DNA from: Goekera deserti
GTDB taxonomy: Bacteria; Actinomycetota; Actinomycetes; Mycobacteriales; Geodermatophilaceae
DNA: 64,000 nucleotides
Direction: 5' to 3'
NCBI RefSeq assembly: GCF_010685995.1
Contig: NZ_JAAGWK010000011.1
Span: 160,456 to 224,455 of the forward strand
Positions within the stretch are counted from its first letter, which is position 1. Every line of letters starts with the position of its first letter. The notes beneath the pieces are model-generated. The model was given only the letters and a program-made list of their open reading frames with translations. It ran no database searches and had not been told where the DNA came from. Made by a program: the position numbers and the translations under genes. Of the stretch, positions 46,869 to 54,826 are shown piece after piece.

Positions 46869-48092
46869 TCAACGATCCTGCGTGAGGCTGTCACAGGTGG
46901 AGGTTGCAGTTTCGCCGGCGGCCCTGTCCTCGAGGAAGGTGAACAGGTCGTCCGACGCGGCCTCGAGAACGTCGACGTGCCCGGCGTCGGGGTAGACCTT
47001 GCCCTCCACCGTCACGCCCCCCTCGCAGTACGCGCGGCCGAGCTCGCGGACGCTCTCCACGGGAATCGTGTCGTCGAGCTTCCCGTGCGCGAGGAACACC
47101 GGAACGGTCGGCATGACGTGCCCCAGATCGTTGCGGTCGAGCTCGGCGCGGAACCGCGGGTCGTCGAGCACCGCGTCGAGTCCGTAGTCGTCCTGCGACT
47201 TACCGGCGAACTCCTCGATGATCTGCCCGATGCATTGATCGCCGATGTCATCCAACGCCGTCCGGCCGGCGTCGTTCAGGTCCGCCCCGTCGACATCCAG
47301 CTCGGGGTAGGTGGCGCCGTATCCGTGCACGGTCATGGGCACATATCCGAATGCCTGCCCGCCCTCCAGGACGTCGGCGAGCGAGTCGAGCCCGTAGGGC
47401 ACCGACAGGGCGGCGGCGCCGATGAGCGAGAGCTCTGGGGCATACGTCGGCTGCAACTCCGCCGCGAAGAGCGCGGCGGCTCCACCTTGCGACTGGCCCA
47501 TGAGAGCGACGGCCGGCGACTCCGCACCCGTGAACCGAGACGCCGCCCGGACCGAGTCCAGCACGTTTCGGGCCGAGAGCTCGTTCACCATGTACGGGTG
47601 CTCTCCCGGCGTACCGAGCCCCTGGTAGTCGGTCGCCACGAACACCGCACCGTCGTCGATCGCATGCTCAGCCAGCGCCGCCAGGTCACCCTGACCGGAG
47701 AAGAAGCTCACGGACGGCGCACATCCGTCGCCCAGCCCATCCGTGCCGTGAGCCCACGCGAGGACGGGGGCCGTGTCGGCACCGGACTCGGGTACGAACA
47801 GAACGCCCGACACCGGTATCAGGGATCCGTCCGCGGCTGTCGACCAGTAGAGAATCCCGTAGCCCTCCCCGTCCTCGGGGGATTCGATCTGGCGAGCCCA
47901 GATGAGATCTCCCGGCTCCGAGGCCACGGCGGTCGGCGGCGCGATGTAGAACTCCGACCCGCCCGGGGCGACCGGGATGTCCACCGCCGCGGTGTCGCCC
48001 AGTCCTTCCTCGCCGATGTCGCTCTCGGCACCACTGCAGCCGGCAACTCCGACAAGCGCGGCGACGACTGCCAGTACCGCGTACCGCGCCAT
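46869..48092 (-). CDS. secretory lipase-family lipoprotein
   Basis: 407 residues. Signal peptide with lipobox LVGVAGC (Cys19), so it is likely anchored to the outer face of the membrane. Alpha/beta hydrolase of the secretory-lipase (LIP) type: nucleophile Ser201 in MGQSQGGAAALF, Asp in HGKLDDTIP and His in PDAGHVDV. The ATG is 6 nt after a TAGCCT -10 element, so probably leaderless. It is followed after 50 nt by the radical SAM gene on the same strand. It probably hydrolyses esters outside the cell; a link to the cluster product is not shown. Confidence 0.88.
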   Translation of the reverse strand: MARYAVLAVVAALVGVAGCSGAESDIGEEGLGDTAAVDIPVAPGGSEFYIAPPTAVASEPGDLIWARQIESPEDGEGYGILYWSTAADGSLIPVSGVLFVPESGADTAPVLAWAHGTDGLGDGCAPSVSFFSGQGDLAALAEHAIDDGAVFVATDYQGLGTPGEHPYMVNELSARNVLDSVRAASRFTGAESPAVALMGQSQGGAAALFAAELQPTYAPELSLIGAAALSVPYGLDSLADVLEGGQAFGYVPMTVHGYGATYPELDVDGADLNDAGRTALDDIGDQCIGQIIEEFAGKSQDDYGLDAVLDDPRFRAELDRNDLGHVMPTVPVFLAHGKLDDTIPVESVRELGRAYCEGGVTVEGKVYPDAGHVDVLEAASDDLFTFLEDRAAGETATSTCDSLTQDR

Positions 48093-48098
48093 CCTGGC

Positions 48099-48104
48099 AG
48101 GCTA
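48099..48104 (-). promoter_or_regulatory. leaderless promoter -10 (TAGCCT)
   Basis: TAGCCT on the minus strand, 6 nt before the lipase ATG at 48092, with no ribosome-binding site. Confidence 0.4.
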
Positions 48105-48144
48105 GCAACGGGAAGACGGCCGCGGAGAAGATCGAGGCAATTCC

Positions 48145-49680
48145 ATGAGCATCGCTCGACCGGCGCTGGCAGCTGTTCCCTGTCTCCTCGTGGCGGATGT
48201 GGCACAGGCCGCGCGGTATTACCGGGACACATTGGGCTTCAGCGAGATCGAGTTCCTCGAGGATCCCCCCGTGGCGCTCTACGTCCGTCGCGGATCCGCG
48301 ACGCTCCTGCTGCAGGCCACGGACCGGGCAGACGCCTCCGTCGCCGAGGTGTCGCCACGTCGTCTGGCGGTGCACGCCTGGGATGCCCTGCTCCTCGTCG
48401 ACGATGTCGAGGCCTTGGCCGCCGACCTCAAGGCGAGGGGAGCACGCATCACCGTGGGGCTGGGCATCACGCCCGTCTCCGACCACACCCTCGAGGTCCG
48501 TGATCCCTGGGGCAATCTCCTGGCGTTCGCCGGCGCACCGGTCGGACTGCTGAGCCACGCGACGGACCGAGCGCGGCGGCTGCTGCCGCCACCCGTCATG
48601 CGACGGGTACGAGAGCTGCGAGCAGCGCGGGAGGAGCGCGCTCCGGCCCAGGCGGTGCGCGACTTCTGTGCCGCCCTCGACGGCCAGAAGCCCTTCTACA
48701 TGTTCTTCACCAAAGGCCTGCTGCACTGGGTGCGTCAGGCCGCCGCGCAGGTTCCTCCGGACGTCACGCTGGCGCTGATCGGTTCGGATCTGCCACCGGA
48801 CGAGCTTGAGTGGCTGCGGCAGCGGCTGGACAGACCCGTGCACAACATCGCCTTGGGGGTCGATGACAACACCACCTGGGAGTTCCTGTTCGACGCGCAC
48901 CAGTCCGACTTCGGCTGGCTGGACATCGACTGCTTCGTCCTGAACCCCGCTCTCTTCGCGGAGATGACTCGCTTCGAGCCCGGCGTGGCCGTCAACGGGA
49001 TGTGGACGTACGACGCCGTACCTGGAGCGCCGATCGCCTGCACGCACTTCGCCTTCATCAACGCCGAGGTACTGCGCGACCTCCGGACCCAGGGCGACGC
49101 GTTGAGTCCCACGAACTACGACTGGACCGGGGCGACGATCTCGCTGCTGCATCCTCGGACGCAGTGCCGAGTTCCCACCAAGCGCCAACGCGAGCTGCTC
49201 CTGCGGGTGCTCCCGGAAGACCCCTCCGGTCGGCCCCGGCCGCCGGGCGGGAGCACCTTCTTCGACACGCTGGTCGCCTACCAGGTAGGGGCCTATGCCC
49301 GAGGTTTCCGAACTGAAGCCGTACGCCCACTCGCGCACCGGACGCAGGCGGGCCTCAGCAGCGCGGCTCAGGACTCCCCCGTCTGGCAACAGGACATGTC
49401 GGACGAGGTCGTCCACGTCGGGGCGGTGAGCTACTACCGGCGGGATTTCCACTCCAGTCCCCTGCGTGCGATGTACCTGGCGGCGGAGTACGCCCTCATC
49501 GCTGCGGCGGACGGGGACCTGCCGGATTCCTACGTGAAAAGGGCGGACCAGCTCAGCGCAGAGCTGTCCGAGCACGGCCTGTCCGCCGACGAGGGGGTCA
49601 CCATGCTTCGGGACCATCTCGTCCACGATCGCGGCCTGGCCGAGGTCACCGCTGACCGAGTGCTAGGACGGAATTCATGA
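48145..49680 (+). CDS. VOC (glyoxalase-like) domain fused to GT-A-like domain (copy 2)
   Basis: 511 residues. VOC domain 10-130 (CLLVADVAQAARYYRDTLGF ... LEVRDPWGNLLAFAG), then a helical linker, then a second domain from about 180: FYMFFTKGLLHWVRQAA, LALIGSDLPPDE, SDFGWLDIDCFVLNP with an intact D260-x-D262, and ACTHFAFINAEVL. The DxD, with the Asp-Phe-Gly-Trp lead-in and surrounding pattern, looks like a nucleotide-sugar-dependent GT-A glycosyltransferase. Paralogue of the gene at 30.3 kb, which lost DxD. Coupled by ATGA to the MerB-like gene. Role unknown. Confidence 0.8.
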   Translation: MSIARPALAAVPCLLVADVAQAARYYRDTLGFSEIEFLEDPPVALYVRRGSATLLLQATDRADASVAEVSPRRLAVHAWDALLLVDDVEALAADLKARGARITVGLGITPVSDHTLEVRDPWGNLLAFAGAPVGLLSHATDRARRLLPPPVMRRVRELRAAREERAPAQAVRDFCAALDGQKPFYMFFTKGLLHWVRQAAAQVPPDVTLALIGSDLPPDELEWLRQRLDRPVHNIALGVDDNTTWEFLFDAHQSDFGWLDIDCFVLNPALFAEMTRFEPGVAVNGMWTYDAVPGAPIACTHFAFINAEVLRDLRTQGDALSPTNYDWTGATISLLHPRTQCRVPTKRQRELLLRVLPEDPSGRPRPPGGSTFFDTLVAYQVGAYARGFRTEAVRPLAHRTQAGLSSAAQDSPVWQQDMSDEVVHVGAVSYYRRDFHSSPLRAMYLAAEYALIAAADGDLPDSYVKRADQLSAELSEHGLSADEGVTMLRDHLVHDRGLAEVTADRVLGRNS

Positions 49681-50312
49681 ATGACGCTCGGGAAGTCGCG
49701 GAAACCACGTGCACCATCCCGTTGCCCCGCCTCACCAAGACGCAGGACGCCCTTCTGCGTGCCGCCTTCCGCGAGCTGATGACGACCTCCGCGGCTGTCG
49801 GTGTCGAGCGACTCGCCAACTTGTCCGGCGTCGCCGCTGTCGAAGTCGAGGAGGAGCTGGCGCAACTCGCCGCGGCGGGACGGGTAGGGCGTGACCGGAA
49901 CGGGAGCGTCACCGGTGCACTGGGCCTCACCATCGACACGACCCGACACGAGCTCCTCATCGGTTCGACGAGCTGGCACACCTGGTGCGTGATCGACGCG
50001 CTGGGCATCCTCGGAGCGCTCTCCGAGACCGGGACGGTTCGCTCGACGGTGCCGGCGACCGACGAATCGGTCGAAGTGCAGTTCACCGACGGCCATCCCA
50101 CCGCCGGCGCGCTTGACAGCGTGGTCTTCATGCCCGACCACCAGGCGGGGGCGCCGGTGATCGACAGCTGGTGCCCATCCGTGAACTTCTTTCCGGACGC
50201 CGACGCAGCCGAGCGGTGGGCGGCCGGAGCCGGTGTGCGCGGACGCCAGGTCAGCCTTCCCGTGGCCACCGCCGCTGCGTCGGATCGCTGGCGGGAACGC
50301 CTCGCGGAGTGA
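49677..50312 (+). CDS. alkylmercury (organomercurial) lyase MerB-like protein
   Basis: 211 residues, the length of MerB. An N-terminal winged-helix-like part (LTKTQDALLRAAFRELM ... VGVERLANLSG) precedes the lyase domain. The MerB catalytic set is kept: Cys104 and Asp107 in WHTWCVIDAL (equivalent to Cys96 and Asp99) and Cys166 in DSWCPSVNFF (Cys159). MerB breaks carbon-mercury bonds by protonolysis. No merA, merT or merP is visible. The ATG overlaps the stop of the VOC/GT-like gene. It may detoxify organomercury or act on another carbon-metal or carbon-metalloid bond; only the first activity is known for the family. Confidence 0.85.
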   Translation: MNDAREVAETTCTIPLPRLTKTQDALLRAAFRELMTTSAAVGVERLANLSGVAAVEVEEELAQLAAAGRVGRDRNGSVTGALGLTIDTTRHELLIGSTSWHTWCVIDALGILGALSETGTVRSTVPATDESVEVQFTDGHPTAGALDSVVFMPDHQAGAPVIDSWCPSVNFFPDADAAERWAAGAGVRGRQVSLPVATAAASDRWRERLAE

Positions 50313-50316
50313 GAGC

Positions 50317-51039
50317 TCAGGCGGCTCGGTCGAGCCGCTCGGTCGCCTCCGCGTACTGACGAGCCCGCTCCAGCACCGGCCGCCCGTAGAACCTCCGGAT
50401 GACCGGCACGAGGGCACGGTTGACGAGCCGTTGCGGCAGTGGCATCGGCCGGAGGATGTCGACGATGAGCACCACCCGGAACTCGGTGGAGGTGTTGTAC
50501 ACCTCGTGCTCGAAACGGTCGTCGAACAACATCCCCTCGCCGTTCCGCCAGGCGCGGACCTCGTCGGCCACCCGCAGGCGAGGCGGCTCCACCTCGGGGA
50601 CGATGAGGCCGAGGTGGTAGCGCAGGTACCCGCTGAAGGGTCCCCGGTGGGCCGGCACGGTCTTGCCCGGGTCCAGGATCGAGAACTGCGCCTGGAAGAC
50701 GTCCGGGACGCCCGCCAGTGCTTCCGTCGTTCGCGGACATCGCGAGCTGTGTGGCTCCGCCGGCCTACCCATGGCCCGGAGGTAGTAGACCCGCCAGTGA
50801 CCGGGGGTCACGGCGGAGATGCAGTGCTGCACCGGGTCGAGTTCGTCGTACACGGGAATGCTGTCCACCCCCTCCATCACCGCCAGTGCCTCGTCCCGGA
50901 TCGCCGGATACGCGGCCTCCAGCGAGCGGAGCGAGGGATAGACGGCGTCGATGTCGAGGAACGGCGGCCTGGAATCACCGCCCGCCGGCTTCACGAACCA
51001 TGCGTTGAGCCATGTCACAAGACGAGCCAGCAGAGCCAT
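50317..51039 (-). CDS. aspartyl/asparaginyl beta-hydroxylase-like (AspH/LpxO type)
   Basis: 240 residues. Non-haem iron 2-oxoglutarate oxygenase of the AspH fold, with PAHRGPFSGYLRYHLGL and GMLFDDRFEHEVYN giving the iron histidines and VVLIVDILRP the final strand. It is shorter and clearly different from the two AspH domains at 9-11 kb, closer to the general LpxO/AspH group. The N terminus (LLARLVTWLNAWFV) is hydrophobic and may associate with membrane. It converges with the MerB-like gene and follows the DsrE-like gene by 134 nt. Substrate unknown: peptide Asn/Asp or an acyl chain. Confidence 0.88.
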   Translation of the reverse strand: MALLARLVTWLNAWFVKPAGGDSRPPFLDIDAVYPSLRSLEAAYPAIRDEALAVMEGVDSIPVYDELDPVQHCISAVTPGHWRVYYLRAMGRPAEPHSSRCPRTTEALAGVPDVFQAQFSILDPGKTVPAHRGPFSGYLRYHLGLIVPEVEPPRLRVADEVRAWRNGEGMLFDDRFEHEVYNTSTEFRVVLIVDILRPMPLPQRLVNRALVPVIRRFYGRPVLERARQYAEATERLDRAA

Positions 51040-51173
51040 CGACTACGCACTCCGGTCCACGACGGACGATCTCGACTCGGCGCCGGACAGCACCGAGGGC
51101 GGCACGGTCCGGGTCGAAGGTCCCGGAACCGTACCGCCCTCGGCGGAGGCCGACGAGCCCCTGAGGCCTCGCC

Positions 51174-51542
51174 TCAGAGAGTGATGATGTGATCGGGCGG
51201 GTTGCCGGCGAGCGCCCCGTAGAGGTCGGGGAAGCAGCCCACGGCCACCCCGTCCACGACCCCAGCTGCGACAGTCGCTGCTCCCGCTTCGCCCTCGGCG
51301 AGACCGCGTTCGATCGCGCACTGGTCGCACATCATCAGCAGGATGTTCTGTTCGAGCGCGACCTTGGACAGGCGCTCACCGATCGGATCCCCGGAGCGCA
51401 GTACGTAGTTGTTGTCGTCGAAGAACATCATCCCGACGACCTCCGCCCCGTGCCGGTTCTCCTCGAGCTGGGGCAGGATCATGCGGCCCAGCTTGTAGCT
51501 CGCGGTGTGGCCGGACGTGCTGAAGACATAGGCGACCTTCAT
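51174..51542 (-). CDS. DsrE-family (SaoD-like) small protein
   Basis: 122 residues. It starts MKVAYVFSTSGHTASYKLGR and contains MMFFDDNNYVL, Cys72 and Cys75 in MMCDQCAIERG and Cys103 in VGCFPDLY. DsrE-like proteins carry sulfur or act in redox relays. This sequence resembles the subgroup that I recall being called SaoD/DsrE, linked to proposed organometal handling; that recollection should be checked. AGGGAG lies 6 nt before the ATG. It is divergent from the ArsR gene at 52.0 kb and upstream of the AspH-like gene on the same strand. Confidence 0.8.
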   Translation of the reverse strand: MKVAYVFSTSGHTASYKLGRMILPQLEENRHGAEVVGMMFFDDNNYVLRSGDPIGERLSKVALEQNILLMMCDQCAIERGLAEGEAGAATVAAGVVDGVAVGCFPDLYGALAGNPPDHIITL

Positions 51543-51989
51543 CGAAACTCCCTTTCGTCGGCTGATCACTGCGCTCGGAGGCGATTGCCGGGAACGTAGC
51601 AGCGAAATTTCCGCCGTCGTAGAGGTGCAGAACCGCTCGTATCCGGAAGCCCGCATCTCCGTTCGCGGAGTCACCGTGACCGGTCAGCGAATTCGAGGCG
51701 AACTCCCCTCCAGGCGACCTTGCTCAGCTGCCGTGATCATGGGGAGTTCCGTGGCATCCCCGCGCCTCGCGCCGCCCGGTCGCGGTCGTATCCGCTGGTC
51801 AGCGAGTCGCCACGCTTCGCCGGTCCCCCGGTTCTTGGGCCTACGAGGTCATCGGTCAGAGGCAGCACGGCTGAACCTGGCCCATCACGGGTCAGTCGCC
51901 GTAGAGTGTTCGTGAACGCTTCGACGCGTCGATCGGCTCCACGGCATACCTCATATTCGGATAGGCAAATTCATTAAGGAGGCCAGCGG
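51543..51989. other. divergent intergenic region, dsrE-like / arsR
   Basis: 447 nt without a convincing gene. On the minus strand TACGTT (51598-51593) could be a -10 for the DsrE-like gene. On the plus strand the AT-richer stretch around 51947-51976 contains TAT-TCGG-ATA (51954-51963), an ArsR-type half-site pair just before the AAGGAGG (51976-51982) of the ArsR gene. Autoregulation is plausible. Confidence 0.4.
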
Positions 51990-52382
51990 GTGGAAGTTTC
52001 GGGGCCAGTCGGGTCGTTGCTGCCCAGCGAGAATTCTGGCATCGAACTGATCGCGAAGTTCTTCCGCGCGCTTGGTGACCCCACACGACTCCGTCTCTTG
52101 GACTTCTTGCTCGACGACGCTCGAACGGTCGGCGACTGCGTGGCGCGGGTGGGCCTCTCCCAGGGCCGGGTGTCTGCACATCTCGCCTGTCTCTCCGACT
52201 GCGGCTACGTGTCCTCGCACCGAGAGGGTCGATTCGTCTACTACCAGGTGACCGATCCGCGGGTGGCGAGCCTGATCGCTCTGGTCCGCCTGATCGCCGC
52301 GGACAACTCGGCTGCCCTGGCGCACTGTGTGCGCATCGACTCAGCCACCGGTGGCGGGGTCAGACCGGTCGCGCCTCGCTGA
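51990..52382 (+). CDS. ArsR/SmtB-family repressor, CmtR-like metal sensor (second)
   Basis: 130 residues. ArsR winged helix (LGDPTRLRLLDFLL; GLSQGRVSAHLACLSDCGYV; wing HREGRFVYYQV). Cys67 and Cys71 in HLACLSDC and Cys113 in AAHCVRID match the spacing of the three metal cysteines of CmtR, pointing to a soft thiophilic ion such as Cd, Pb or perhaps Hg. The GTG start is 7 nt after AAGGAGG. Divergent from the DsrE-like gene and convergent with the thioesterase gene (overlap 23 nt). Probably controls the neighbouring DsrE/AspH/MerB-like genes and itself. Confidence 0.88.
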   Translation: MEVSGPVGSLLPSENSGIELIAKFFRALGDPTRLRLLDFLLDDARTVGDCVARVGLSQGRVSAHLACLSDCGYVSSHREGRFVYYQVTDPRVASLIALVRLIAADNSAALAHCVRIDSATGGGVRPVAPR

Positions 52383-53106
52383 TCACCCGCACGACGTGGG
52401 CGACCACCTCGTCCTGCCGGGTCACGTGGAAGAAGTGATCGCCCGCGATGGTCAGCCGGCGGAATGTCGATGCCGTGTAGCTGGACCAAGCCGACAGCGA
52501 CTCGTCGGTCGTGAGGGGATCGCGAGATCCGCCGAGCGCCGTGATCGGGCAGGGCAGCGGGGCTCCAGGATGTTCGGAAGCCGGCGCCTCGGCCAGACGA
52601 AAGTCCGCACGCAAGGCCGGAAGCAAGGCATCCATGAGTTCCTCATGGGCCAGCACCGGCTCGGGGATCCCCCCGAGGGCAGCCAGCGCGTCGAGGAACT
52701 CGCGGCGGGGCAGGTGCGCTATCGGCGGCATCACCCGGGGGCAATGGGGTGCTCCCGCCCCCGACACGATCAGGTGTCGAACGTCAGGTAGGTGTCGGGT
52801 CAGCCTAAACGCGAGATGCGCACCCCAGCTGTGCCCGAACAGCACGATCGGGGCTCCCGTGCCGATCGCCGCCACGAGCTCGCGCACCACCCGCCCGGCG
52901 TCCGACGGCGGCGCTTCTCGCAACCGTGTCTCCCTGCCCGGCAGGTGGGCGACGAGGAGGTCCACGTCGTCTGGCAGCCGTGTCCGCCAACCCTGGAACG
53001 CCGCCGGTCCGCCCCCGGCGTGCGGCAGGCCCACGAGCCGGATGCGAGCGGGTGCCGGCGCCAGCCACCTCCGCAGCCAGGTAGCTGAGGGCGAAAATGC
53101 AGTCAC
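52360..53106 (-). CDS. type II thioesterase
   Basis: About 248 residues, alpha/beta hydrolase of the NRPS/PKS type II thioesterase family: RLVGLPHAGGGPAAFQGW at the N terminus, Ser93 in LFGHSWGAHLAF, Asp196 in GGSRDPLT and His224 in AGDHFFH. These enzymes remove stalled or mis-primed acyl groups from carrier proteins, and in lines without an integral TE may release product. None of the NRPS/PKS proteins here has a TE domain, so this may matter for release. The GTG start overlaps the stop of the ketosynthase gene (GTGA), making a TE-KS-ACP unit. Confidence 0.92.
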   Translation of the reverse strand: MTAFSPSATWLRRWLAPAPARIRLVGLPHAGGGPAAFQGWRTRLPDDVDLLVAHLPGRETRLREAPPSDAGRVVRELVAAIGTGAPIVLFGHSWGAHLAFRLTRHLPDVRHLIVSGAGAPHCPRVMPPIAHLPRREFLDALAALGGIPEPVLAHEELMDALLPALRADFRLAEAPASEHPGAPLPCPITALGGSRDPLTTDESLSAWSSYTASTFRRLTIAGDHFFHVTRQDEVVAHVVRVISEARPV

Positions 53107-54338
53107 GCGGGAGCGAAGGCAAGAACGACGTTGTGTCCGCCAAACGCGAACGAGTTCGAGAGGGCCAGCCCCGGAGCCATCTTTCGGGCCTCTCCTCGCA
53201 CGAGATCGAGCTCGATCTCGGGATCCACGTCCTCCAGGTTCAGGACGGGCGGGATCATGCCACTGGCCAGCGCCTGGACGGTCGCAACTGCTTCGATCGC
53301 ACCAGCCGCGCCGAGGGTGTGGCCGATCAGGGACTTGGTGGCCGTGACCGGGGCGGAGGCAGTGCCCAGCGCGGCTCGCACGGCCCTCGCCTCGATGGCG
53401 TCGTTGAGGGTCGTCGAGGTGCCGTGAGCATTCACCATTCGGACATCGCCGGGTGCCGCGTCGGCGCTGCGCAGTGCCTGGAGCATGGCCTCGCACGCTC
53501 CGCGGCCGTCCGGGTGGGGCATCGTCACGTGGTGTGCATCCGACGTCCGCCCGAAGCCCCGGAGCTCGGCATGCGCCCGGACACCCCGGGCGCGGGCGGA
53601 CTTCTCCGACTCCAGGACGACGACTGCCGAGCCCTCAGCGATGACGAAGCCGGTGCGGTCCGCGCTGAAAGGACGGCTGGCCCCGGCCGGGTCGTCGTTC
53701 CTCCGCGAGAGCGCGCCCAACTTGTCGAAGCCGGAGACGATGGTCCGCGTGATGGGGGCGTCCGTGCCCCCGGCCAGGACGATGTCGGCCTCCCCCAGCG
53801 CGATCATCTGATAGCCGGCGACGATGGCGTCCGCGCCCGAGGCACAGGCTGTCGCCACCGTGGTGCACGGTCCCCGGAAGCCGTAGTTGATGGCGACCCA
53901 GGCCGACGCGTCATTGATCATGGCCATGGGGATGGCCCGGGCCCGTAGTCCGTCGGGTCCCTCACGGAAGTACGTCAGGTAGTTCTGCTCCGCCGACGTG
54001 GCACCTCCGACGCCGGAACCGATGACGACCCCGACCCGCGCGCGGTCGAGCTCGCTCACGTCGGCGATGTTCGCGTCTTCGAGGGCTTGCCGAGTCGCCG
54101 CCGCCGCCAGCCGCGTACAGCGATCGGTCTTGAGGGCTTCACGACGCGCGAGGTCCATGTCGGCAGGGATGTCGACCTCACCTGCAATTCGAACACCGTC
54201 GCCCGCTGCTTCGTATGACCGGATGGCACGGACCCCGCTGCGACCGCCGAACTGGGCGGCGTGGAACTCCATGAGACCCACTCCCGCCGGGCTGGCCACC
54301 CCCATCCCCGTGATGAGGACGCGGGGCCTGCTCGTCAC
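53103..54338 (-). CDS. beta-ketoacyl-ACP synthase II (FabF-like)
   Basis: 411 residues, single-domain KAS: ITGMGVASPAG at the N terminus, catalytic Cys165 in TVATACASGADAI, His in VNAHGTSTTLND and Lys/His in KSLIGHTLGAAGAIEAV. It condenses malonyl-ACP with an acyl-ACP. Its GTG overlaps the stop of the ACP gene, and it is followed by the thioesterase. In context this discrete pair could build or extend the acyl chain taken up by the FAAL-ACP starter; a general housekeeping FabF is less likely given its cluster position. Confidence 0.93.
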   Translation of the reverse strand: MTSRPRVLITGMGVASPAGVGLMEFHAAQFGGRSGVRAIRSYEAAGDGVRIAGEVDIPADMDLARREALKTDRCTRLAAAATRQALEDANIADVSELDRARVGVVIGSGVGGATSAEQNYLTYFREGPDGLRARAIPMAMINDASAWVAINYGFRGPCTTVATACASGADAIVAGYQMIALGEADIVLAGGTDAPITRTIVSGFDKLGALSRRNDDPAGASRPFSADRTGFVIAEGSAVVVLESEKSARARGVRAHAELRGFGRTSDAHHVTMPHPDGRGACEAMLQALRSADAAPGDVRMVNAHGTSTTLNDAIEARAVRAALGTASAPVTATKSLIGHTLGAAGAIEAVATVQALASGMIPPVLNLEDVDPEIELDLVRGEARKMAPGLALSNSFAFGGHNVVLAFAPA

Positions 54339-54601
54339 GAGGCCGCCGAGGGTCGCTGATCCCTGCTCGCGGCGACGACCGCGTCCACGACGTCCTGGAT
54401 GGTGCGCACCTGCTCTACCTGGCTCGACTCGATACGGCCGCCCAGCTCGCCTTCCATGGCGGTCACGAATTCGACGCGGTCGAGGGAATCCATCTCCAGG
54501 TCGTCGCGCAGATTTGCGTCGGGCCGGATGCGGTCCCCCGGGACACCGAGTTCGTCCTCGAGAACGCGCCTTACCCGGCTGAACACTTCCGTCTGGTCCA
54601 C
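54335..54601 (-). CDS. acyl carrier protein
   Basis: 88 residues with the ACP helix II motif DDLEMDSLDRVEF; Ser39 is the phosphopantetheine site. It starts the ACP-KS-TE unit (GTGA overlap with the KS). GGAGAAG lies 5 nt before the ATG. Likely the carrier for the adjacent ketosynthase. Confidence 0.93.
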   Translation of the reverse strand: MDQTEVFSRVRRVLEDELGVPGDRIRPDANLRDDLEMDSLDRVEFVTAMEGELGGRIESSQVEQVRTIQDVVDAVVAASRDQRPSAAS

Positions 54602-54813
54602 CGCTTCTCCTCCGCAAGGCTGTCGTCAGTGTGCGGCGCGGCGTGCCCTCGCACGACAGCCCCCGCAGGCTCGGTGAATCGAGTCTGTGCCGGCTCAATG
54701 AAGCACCGGCGCTGAGCGCCGTCAAGACAATCTGGGCGCGGCGGCGACGTCCTCGGCACCTGCTCAGCGGCGGCGCACCGGCCTTCCCCCTCGTTGCACT
54801 CCCCCGGCCTGAC

Positions 54814-54826
54814 TAGTCTGCCTCCG
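54814..54826 (+). promoter_or_regulatory. leaderless promoter (-10 TAGTCT)
   Basis: TAGTCT at 54814-54819, 6 nt before the GTG at 54826, supports a leaderless start for the phosphoesterase gene. TTGCAC at 54794-54799 is a possible but short-spaced -35. Confidence 0.4.
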
